From contig DASVCA010000049.1 of the NCBI GenBank assembly GCA_036381835.1, positions 1 to 18,491 on the forward strand: 18,491 bases of DNA, in the 5' to 3' direction. Below the pieces are notes generated by a model. It was not told where the DNA came from, ran no database searches, and was given only the letters and a program-made list of their open reading frames with translations. This document shows, in pieces, positions 14,901 to 18,491 of this stretch (positions are counted from its first letter, which is position 1; each line of letters starts with the position of its first letter). Source of the stretch: DASULK01 sp036381835. Lineage in GTDB: Bacteria > Actinomycetota > Actinomycetes > Mycobacteriales > Micromonosporaceae. A program made the translations under genes and the position numbers.

Positions 14901-17787
14901 CCACTTTGCCGTTGCGGTTGAGCGGCAGCGCCGGCAGCACGACGTAGTCGGCCGGGCGCAGGTACGGCGGTAGCTGCGCGGCGGCGTGGGCGGCGAGTGT
15001 CCGAGCGAGCCGCTGCCCGTCGGGGGCCCCCGCGGCCGGGGAGAGGTAGGCGAGCAGCCGACGGCGTTCGCCGTTGCCCGTCACCGTCACGGCGACCTCG
15101 CGGACCAGCGGGTGGGCGCGCAGGACCGCCTCGACCTCCGCCGGTTCGACCCGGAAGCCCCGGATCTTCACCTGGCGGTCGACCCGGCCGAGGAACTCCA
15201 GGGTGCCGTCCGGCCGCCAGCGGACCCGGTCCCCGGTGCGGTACATGCGGGCGCCGGGCGTGATGCTGAACGGGTCGGGCAAGAAGCGCTCGGCGGTGAG
15301 TCCGGGCCGGCCCAGGTAGCCGCGGGCAAGGCCGTCGCCGCCGGTGTACAACTCGCCTGGCACACCCACCGGCACCGGGCGCAGTGCCGCGTCGAGGACG
15401 TAGACGGTGCTTCGGGGCACCGGCCGGCCGATCGGGACGGGGTCGGGCACCTGCTGTGGGTCGGTCATCCGGTGGCAGCAGGTGAACGTGGTGTTCTCGG
15501 TCGGGCCGTACCCGTTGATGAGCGGCTGGCCCTGCCGGACGCGCAGCGCGTCACGTACGGCGGTCGGGGACAGCACGTCGCCGCCCGACAGCAACTGGTC
15601 CACGTCGGCCAGGCAGTCCGGGATCTGCTCGACCATCTGGTGGAAGAGGCCCGCGGTCAGCCAGAGCACGCTGATCCGCTCGGTTCGCAGCAGCCGGGCG
15701 ATCTCGGCCGGCCCGAGCGGATCGGGGGGTGCGACCACCAGGCGGGCACCGTTGAGGAGTGCGCCCCAGATCTCGAGTGTGGACGCGTCGAAGGCGGTGG
15801 GCGCGAGGTGTAGGACGGATTCGTCCGGGCCGAGCCGTAGATAGTCCGGCTCGTGAATGAGTCGAAGCACGGCCCGGTGCGGTACCGCGACCCCCTTCGG
15901 CGTGCCGGTGGAGCCGGAGGTGTAGCTGATGTAGGCGAGGCTGATCGGGCTGGCTGTCGCGGGGGGCGGGTGGTCCGGCAGCGCCGCCAGTTCGGCCTCG
16001 ACGAGGTCGAGGCGGACCGTTTCCGTCCCGCTCGGGATCGGGGCGCCGTCGGCGCACAACACGAGCGGGTTGCCGCTGGCGGCGAGGAGCTCGCGGATCC
16101 GGCTCGGCGGGTTGGTGGGGTCGATCGGCAGGTAGGCGCCGCCCGCCTTGAGGATCGCCAGCAGTGCGACCACGGTGCGTACCGATCGTGGCAGGACGAC
16201 GGCCACCGGGGTGTCGGTCGTCACGCCGCGTCGGACGAGCAGGTGGGCCAGCCGGTTGGCCTGGGCATCGAGCTGCGCGTACGTCAGGCTGCCGTCCGCC
16301 CCGGTGACGGCCACCGCGTCCGGCCGCAGCCGCGCCTGAGCGGCGAAGACGGCAGGGACGGTGGCGTCGGCCGGATAGGCGGGGTGGTTTCCCGACCATT
16401 CCCGGATCAGTCGCCGCGCTTCGGCCGCATCGGTCAGCGGCAGCGCGGCGACCGGTTCGTCCAGCCCGGTGATCATGCCGAGCAGGCAGGTGGTGAGCTG
16501 CCGCAGCATATGGTCCGCGGCCTCGTCGGAGAGGCGACGACGGTCGTGGTAGAGGAAGATGCGCAGCGGCTCGCCGAAGGCGCAGATCGTCAAGGGCGGG
16601 TTGGGATGGCGCCGTACCTGGACCGTCCGTCCACGCCAATCGGGTGCCAGCTCTGCGAGCGAGGTCTGCATGTCGCGGTGCTCGTACATGAGCAGGCTCT
16701 CGAACAGCGGTGTGGTAGCGTGCAGCCCGCTCCACTTGTGGATCGTCTCCAGTGGCGTCAGTTGATGGGTGCCGAGCTCGCTGAGCTGTGTCCGGACGCG
16801 GCGCAGCCAGTCCCGTACGGTCAGGTCGGCGTTGACCGTGATCCGCAGCGGCACGGTGTTGATGACCAGACCGATGATCTGGTCTGCGTCAACCGAGGTG
16901 TCTCGCCGGCAGCTGCGGGCGACCCCGAACACGACGTCCTGCTCGCCGCTGTAGCGGTGCAACAGCACGGCCCACGCGGCGTGCAGGAGCGTGCTGAGGG
17001 AGACCCCGGCCGACTCGGCGGCCTGGCGTAGTGCGGCGCGCTCCGATTCGCCCAACGTGGTGACGATCTCCCGCATCGACTCGGGGCGCCGGGGCGGCAG
17101 GCCGGTGACCGGGCGCAGCGGCAGCGGGGTGGGCAGGACGGTCTCGTGTAGCCGCTCCTGCCAGTAGCCGCGGTCGATGTCCGGCGAGCGCCGGTTGAGC
17201 CAGCCGGCGAAGTCCGGAAACGGCGGCCGCCGGGGTGGCCGATACGGCGCGCCGCGCCGGATCGCGTGGTACTCCTCGCCTACCTCGGTGAGCAGCATTC
17301 GAACGGATCTGCCGTCGAGGATCGCGTGGTGGAAGGTGAAGACGATGGTGTGCCGGTCCGCTGCGTGGCGCAGCAGCGTCACGCGGGCCGGCGGCGCCTG
17401 GTGCGGCTTGAACTCCTGCGCCCGGTCCGTCGCCAGGAACTGTTCGAGCTGGTCGGGTGCCGCGTCGCGCGCGTCCACCGGTATGGCTGCGGCCCCGTTT
17501 ACGACCTGCTGGACCGGTTGCCCGTCCGACCAGGCGAAGGAGGTGCGTAGCGCCGGGTGACGCTGGGCGGCGGCCTGCCAGGCGATCATCATGGCGCGCT
17601 GGTCCAGCGGCTCCGGCCACCCGATGACGATCTGTATGACGTCTACGCTGGATCCGGGCTCGTATCCGCTGTGGAACAGCAGGCCCTGCTGCAGCGGGGT
17701 CGCCGGGTAGCGAATCTCGGCCGTATCGCGATCGGCGCCGGCGAGGTTGTCGTCGACCGCGGTTTCCGGACTGCCTGTCGAGACCAC
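11983..17787 (-). CDS. NRPS-1: C-A-PCP module fused to a LanB/PEARL-like domain
   Basis: A 1934-residue fusion in one uninterrupted frame. Condensation domain ~25-455 (PLQQGLLFHS at 31-40, ALRTSF in C2, HHAILDG at 153-159 intact); the PLQQGLLFH form resembles condensation domains that take D-configured or unusual donors. Adenylation domain ~470-965 (A3 YTSGSTGTPKG 622-632, FDASTLEIW 666-674, NGYGPTENTTF 758-768, A10 NRNGK with Lys961). Carrier domain with FAVGGNSLLA, Ser1017. From ~1065 to the end, about 870 residues match the lantibiotic dehydratase N-terminal (tRNA-dependent) family (see separate entry). Pocket residues read as D-A-L-W-L-G-G-T-F-K, near published valine codes such as DALWIGGTFK; Val-like is tentative. 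The start is GTG at 17787 with AAGGA eight bases upstream. It lacks both the N-terminal docking helix and the acidic C-terminal docking tail seen in its neighbours, consistent with a terminal position. No thioesterase is present; the LanB-like domain occupies that place. Confidence 0.95.
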   Translation of the reverse strand: MVSTGSPETAVDDNLAGADRDTAEIRYPATPLQQGLLFHSGYEPGSSVDVIQIVIGWPEPLDQRAMMIAWQAAAQRHPALRTSFAWSDGQPVQQVVNGAAAIPVDARDAAPDQLEQFLATDRAQEFKPHQAPPARVTLLRHAADRHTIVFTFHHAILDGRSVRMLLTEVGEEYHAIRRGAPYRPPRRPPFPDFAGWLNRRSPDIDRGYWQERLHETVLPTPLPLRPVTGLPPRRPESMREIVTTLGESERAALRQAAESAGVSLSTLLHAAWAVLLHRYSGEQDVVFGVARSCRRDTSVDADQIIGLVINTVPLRITVNADLTVRDWLRRVRTQLSELGTHQLTPLETIHKWSGLHATTPLFESLLMYEHRDMQTSLAELAPDWRGRTVQVRRHPNPPLTICAFGEPLRIFLYHDRRRLSDEAADHMLRQLTTCLLGMITGLDEPVAALPLTDAAEARRLIREWSGNHPAYPADATVPAVFAAQARLRPDAVAVTGADGSLTYAQLDAQANRLAHLLVRRGVTTDTPVAVVLPRSVRTVVALLAILKAGGAYLPIDPTNPPSRIRELLAASGNPLVLCADGAPIPSGTETVRLDLVEAELAALPDHPPPATASPISLAYISYTSGSTGTPKGVAVPHRAVLRLIHEPDYLRLGPDESVLHLAPTAFDASTLEIWGALLNGARLVVAPPDPLGPAEIARLLRTERISVLWLTAGLFHQMVEQIPDCLADVDQLLSGGDVLSPTAVRDALRVRQGQPLINGYGPTENTTFTCCHRMTDPQQVPDPVPIGRPVPRSTVYVLDAALRPVPVGVPGELYTGGDGLARGYLGRPGLTAERFLPDPFSITPGARMYRTGDRVRWRPDGTLEFLGRVDRQVKIRGFRVEPAEVEAVLRAHPLVREVAVTVTGNGERRRLLAYLSPAAGAPDGQRLARTLAAHAAAQLPPYLRPADYVVLPALPLNRNGKVDRAALPDPVPAQRTAVAEHPLTDPTQARLAPLWTELLSIPVVAPDDDFFAVGGNSLLATRLAFRIADRFGVELPIRDLYEHRTLAGLAAQIDRAARPSAVERITARDRAAFRTDTGRSHLVQPTPGPWALWRWIGLRAAGFPIRPLIELGDAEHAAVADALLASRDEYARAAREMLQRIREARLAAPPAQRGRWNRVEQQVRRGKPPQTMPQPADPVLADRLLDARRALVDVLARRQADEQRFARSHDRTRARLATVLRTAAGDPAFREAVTWQNRHALRTGLDPLLRAAPDQLHRSKHRQHCALVAAYLQRYCAKNDTIGFFGPVGWADVADRGAPLWVSHGTTPLLTRTVFFENWAITELAEAITGAEPRLRPWLIPRRLPFVAVVDGRLLLPLTPPTPLPPAVARLLAACDGVRNAAEIAAELVADPDCELDSVDEVYRLLARLRDERRISWSLEVPKEDLFPERAVRERLTAIPDPEVAGPALATLELMEQARERVVDATGDAARLEPALAELEATFTKLTGAAPTRRAGQVYAGRTLVYEDCRSSTEVGLSPELVATLWPALSLLLESARWFTFAGAALFRRACQERYQELAARTGSETVPLADFWHWANDLLFALPEKLITPVVRGLQDRWTRILSGAAHDGRRIRLDSDAIADRVREVFAAPRPGWMGAYQHSPDIMLAAASPQAVARGDFHWVVGEMHPGLNTLRSAVFATNHPQPGQLVEAMAADLPGPRITLAATGEEGGSPARLTDKLITERDRRLMFGHDSCGLDPRTAVAIGDCVVEPRRGGLWVRSRDHRFEVPLAEVLGEPLMLQVVQRFDIRPPADHQPRITVDRVVIARESWRFAAADLTFVHTTDEAERFLQVRRWQLDAGLPRYVFVKTPAEKKPFFLDFTSLAAIDGFARSVRRVLAEGDAGATVRLTEMLPTPDQLWLTDAAGERHTAEFRLVAVDTRTEPDPHGKGSHDR
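11986..14595 (-). other. LanB/PEARL-like domain within NRPS-1 (residues ~1065-1934)
   Basis: Family features seen: AKNDTIGFFGPVGW (1277-1290), corresponding to the basic/STPFG-like LanB block; GQVYAGRTLVYEDCRS (1496-1511); GDFHWVVGEMHPGLNTL (1658-1674); and near the end a VRRWQLDAGLPRYVFVKTPA stretch (1833-1852) followed by EKKPFFLDF (1853-1861). In LanB enzymes this family transfers glutamate from Glu-tRNA to Ser/Thr of a ribosomal peptide before elimination. In PEARLs the related domain appends an amino acid from aminoacyl-tRNA to a peptide C-terminus. I see no SpaB_C-like elimination domain after it; the protein ends soon after the LPRYVF block. The linker from the carrier domain is only about 20 residues. 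The family call is strong; which chemistry it performs is inference. Confidence 0.82.
11994..12006 (-). promoter_or_regulatory. Ribosome binding site choosing the NRPS-2 start
   Basis: The minus strand reads GGAAAGGGGTCAC and then ATG at 11993-11991. The purine run lies after the upstream in-frame ATG at 12008 and four to six bases before the downstream one. This supports the downstream start, whose protein begins MTGDTYLLPAS, immediately before the condensation domain. Confidence 0.55.
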
Positions 17788-17802
17788 CCCTCTTTTCCTT
17801 CC
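17788..17802 (-). promoter_or_regulatory. Ribosome binding site of NRPS-1
   Basis: The minus strand reads GGAAGGAAAAGAGGG directly before the GTG at 17787. AAGGA ends eight bases before the start, which is good spacing and supports this GTG as the initiation codon. Confidence 0.55.
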
Positions 17803-17898
17803 TGCCGTGCTGCTCGCGCCGAATCCGCAGCATGTTCCGAGGAGCCGCGCCCAGACTGTGTCATCTTTCGAGGATTGAAAATTGCTTTCGTGTCACCG

Positions 17899-17927
17899 AC
17901 CGTATTGGCGCCACTATCCGATGTCAA
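17899..17927 (-). promoter_or_regulatory. Candidate HrdB-type promoter for the NRPS operon
   Basis: On the minus strand there is a perfect -35 consensus TTGACA (17927-17922), a 17-base spacer, and TACGGT (17904-17899), which keeps the TA and final T of the -10 box. Transcription would start near 17892, giving a leader of about 105 bases before the GTG of NRPS-1. It lies in the AT-richer intergenic stretch and downstream of the mbtH terminator, exactly where an independent promoter is needed. Confidence 0.6.
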
Positions 17928-18126
17928 TACACGTCTTCAATGTCTATCGATTGGCGAAATACTGTCCATTTTGTTCTGGTTGTGCACCATACGGCCCGCA
18001 TGGGGGAGGCTTATTCGCTGCTGAGTGTGGTTAGGTGCAGATGGCGGATAAATCGGCGATATTTTTCCCTGTGGCATGAAGGATGCCGTAATTCAGTGGC
18101 CTACCAGGCCAAATTGTTTCTGCCAC

Positions 18127-18164
18127 GCAAAACGGGCGTCTCGCCCACGAGACGCCCGTTTTGC
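18127..18164 (-). terminator. Perfect 17-bp hairpin after mbtH-like gene
   Basis: A perfect inverted repeat with arms 18127-18143 and 18148-18164 and a four-base loop. The stem has a GC-rich core (ACGGGCGTCTCG) flanked by AAAA/TTTT, so the descending arm ends in TTTTGC. It begins 15 bases beyond the stop of the MbtH-like gene. The shape fits an intrinsic terminator without a long U-tract; because the stem is perfectly symmetric it could act from either side. It separates the MbtH-like gene from the NRPS operon. Confidence 0.85.
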
Positions 18165-18178
18165 TGTGTCTGCGCTGC

Positions 18179-18388
18179 TCAGGAGTGGTTCGCCAACCAC
18201 TCCCGCAGGCTGCGCGGACGCATGTCGGTCCACACCTGCTCGATATGCGCCAGACAGGCGGCCCGGTCGCCCTCGACGCCGGTGAGCCGCCAGCCCGGTG
18301 GCGGCTCGGAATCAGCAGGCCAGACGGAGTACTGCTCTTCGTCATTGATCACAACGCGATAGCGGCGCAGGTCGTCGTCCTGTTCCAC
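18179..18388 (-). CDS. MbtH-like protein, adenylation-domain partner
   Basis: Small cytoplasmic chaperone-like protein that binds NRPS adenylation domains and is often needed for their folding or activity. The family signature is complete: NDEEQYSVWP, then PPGW, then an ACLAHIEQ helix, then WTDMRPRSLREWL. The three diagnostic Trp residues, the Ser-x-Trp-Pro and the Asp-x-Arg-Pro are all present. Two starts are possible: GTG at 18397 (72 residues) or GTG at 18388 (69 residues). I prefer 18388 because CGGAG (18401-18397) lies eight bases upstream of it, whereas it overlaps the 18397 codon itself. Length is normal for the family (about 60-75). It precedes the NRPS operon but is separated from it by a hairpin terminator, so it is probably expressed from its own promoter and may serve all four adenylation domains. 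Confidence 0.95.
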   Translation of the reverse strand: MEQDDDLRRYRVVINDEEQYSVWPADSEPPPGWRLTGVEGDRAACLAHIEQVWTDMRPRSLREWLANHS

Positions 18389-18433
18389 GGGATACACTCC
18401 GGTTGGTGCGGTTGCCCGGGTCGGTGGCAGCTG

Positions 18434-18439
18434 ACTATA
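18434..18439 (-). promoter_or_regulatory. Possible -10 box for the MbtH-like gene
   Basis: The minus strand reads TATAGT, five of six matches to TATAAT, about 37 to 45 bases upstream of the two candidate GTG codons. The -35 position at normal spacing (TCCTCA or similar) is poor, so the promoter may depend on an activator or be a chance match. Confidence 0.35.
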
Positions 18440-18472
18440 TCCGGTCCGGCCGCCGATGAGGAGACCCGATCG

Positions 18473-18491
18473 GTGAAATTGGAGGCAGCGA
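18473..18491 (+). CDS. Possible divergent gene start, cut by window edge
   Basis: The plus strand has GAGGAG (18458-18463), a nine-base spacer and GTG at 18473, opening a frame beginning V/M-K-L-E-A-A that leaves the window. Upstream there is a weak plus-strand promoter candidate, TTGCCC (18412-18417), 18 bases, TATATC (18436-18441), overlapping the mbtH promoter region. Only six codons are visible, so neither product nor reality of the gene can be judged. Confidence 0.3.

Larger units (their letters stand above)
17788..18126. other. Intergenic region between mbtH terminator and NRPS-1
   Basis: About 340 bases without a convincing gene and visibly richer in A+T than the flanking genes, as expected for an actinomycete promoter region. 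It holds the NRPS-1 promoter candidate, the 5' leader of about 105 bases, and a short inverted repeat GGCAT-N5-ATGCC near 18073-18087. The motif ATTGGCG occurs twice (17904-17910 and 17950-17956) on the plus strand, one copy at the -10/spacer junction of the promoter candidate, so a regulator could bind here; that is weak. Short open frames in it have no supporting start site or recognisable product. Confidence 0.6.

Noticed and set aside
12739..14973. Long plus-strand open frames opposite the NRPS genes (for example 744, 533 and 465 codons)
   Set aside because: They are antisense shadows of very GC-rich coding sequence, have Arg/Gly/Pro/Gln-rich compositions without recognisable motifs, and run opposite to frames containing complete NRPS and flavoprotein motifs.
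17788..18178. Search for a RiPP precursor peptide for the LanB-like domain
   Set aside because: No short open frame with a ribosome binding site and a Ser/Thr/Cys-rich core is seen in the intergenic regions. The overlapping frames here (17832-18362 plus, 17643-17927 minus) cross the promoter, the terminator or the coding region of another gene.
18031..18345. 104-codon minus-strand frame overlapping the MbtH-like gene
   Set aside because: It is out of frame with a complete MbtH signature, spans the hairpin terminator and has no family resemblance.
18389..18397. GTG at 18397 as start of the MbtH-like gene
   Set aside because: The only good binding site (CGGAG) overlaps this codon; it is correctly spaced for the GTG at 18388. 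Not excluded, but less likely.
1..18491. CRISPR arrays, insertion sequences, tRNA or rRNA genes, attachment sites
   Set aside because: No regularly spaced repeats, transposase-like frames, terminal inverted repeats or RNA gene folds were recognised in the window.

Overview
The window is very GC-rich apart from one short, more AT-rich intergenic stretch. It uses GTG and TTG starts freely and carries a nonribosomal peptide synthetase (NRPS) cluster, all of which points to an actinomycete. The genus cannot be read from the sequence. Every well-supported gene lies on the minus strand and is transcribed from the right edge towards the left.

Layout in transcription order. (1) A small MbtH-like adenylation partner (18388-18179) is followed 15 bases later by a perfect 17-bp hairpin that looks like a terminator. 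(2) A noncoding stretch of about 390 bases holds a clear promoter candidate (TTGACA-N17-TACGGT) for the next gene. (3) One tightly packed operon then runs to the left edge. It contains NRPS-1 (C-A-PCP fused to an ~870-residue lantibiotic-dehydratase/PEARL-like domain), NRPS-2 (C-A-PCP), a kynurenine 3-monooxygenase-like flavoprotein, an uncharacterised DUF6875-like protein, NRPS-3 (C-A-PCP) and NRPS-4 (C-A-PCP, cut by the window edge). Junctions are an 11-base overlap, a 4-base ATGA overlap, a 7-base gap, a 4-base ATGA overlap and a 21-base gap, so co-transcription and translational coupling are likely.

Working model. The four modules build a short peptide on carrier proteins with help from the MbtH-like protein. 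The hydroxylase suggests a 3-hydroxykynurenine-derived residue or cap. Pocket residues read by eye suggest Val-like (NRPS-1) and Gly-like (NRPS-3) substrates; the other two pockets are unassigned. NRPS-2 and NRPS-3 have C-terminal docking-like tails. NRPS-3 and NRPS-4 have N-terminal docking-like helices. NRPS-1 has neither, so it may act last, although it is encoded first.

The most striking feature is the LanB-like domain covalently attached to an NRPS module, in the place where a thioesterase or reductase usually sits. Ribosomal-peptide LanB enzymes and PEARLs use aminoacyl-tRNA. The fusion therefore suggests an assembly line that hands its product to a tRNA-dependent step: adding an amino acid from aminoacyl-tRNA, or activating a hydroxyl for elimination. 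No elimination (SpaB_C-like) domain, RiPP precursor peptide, epimerase domain or thioesterase is seen in the window.
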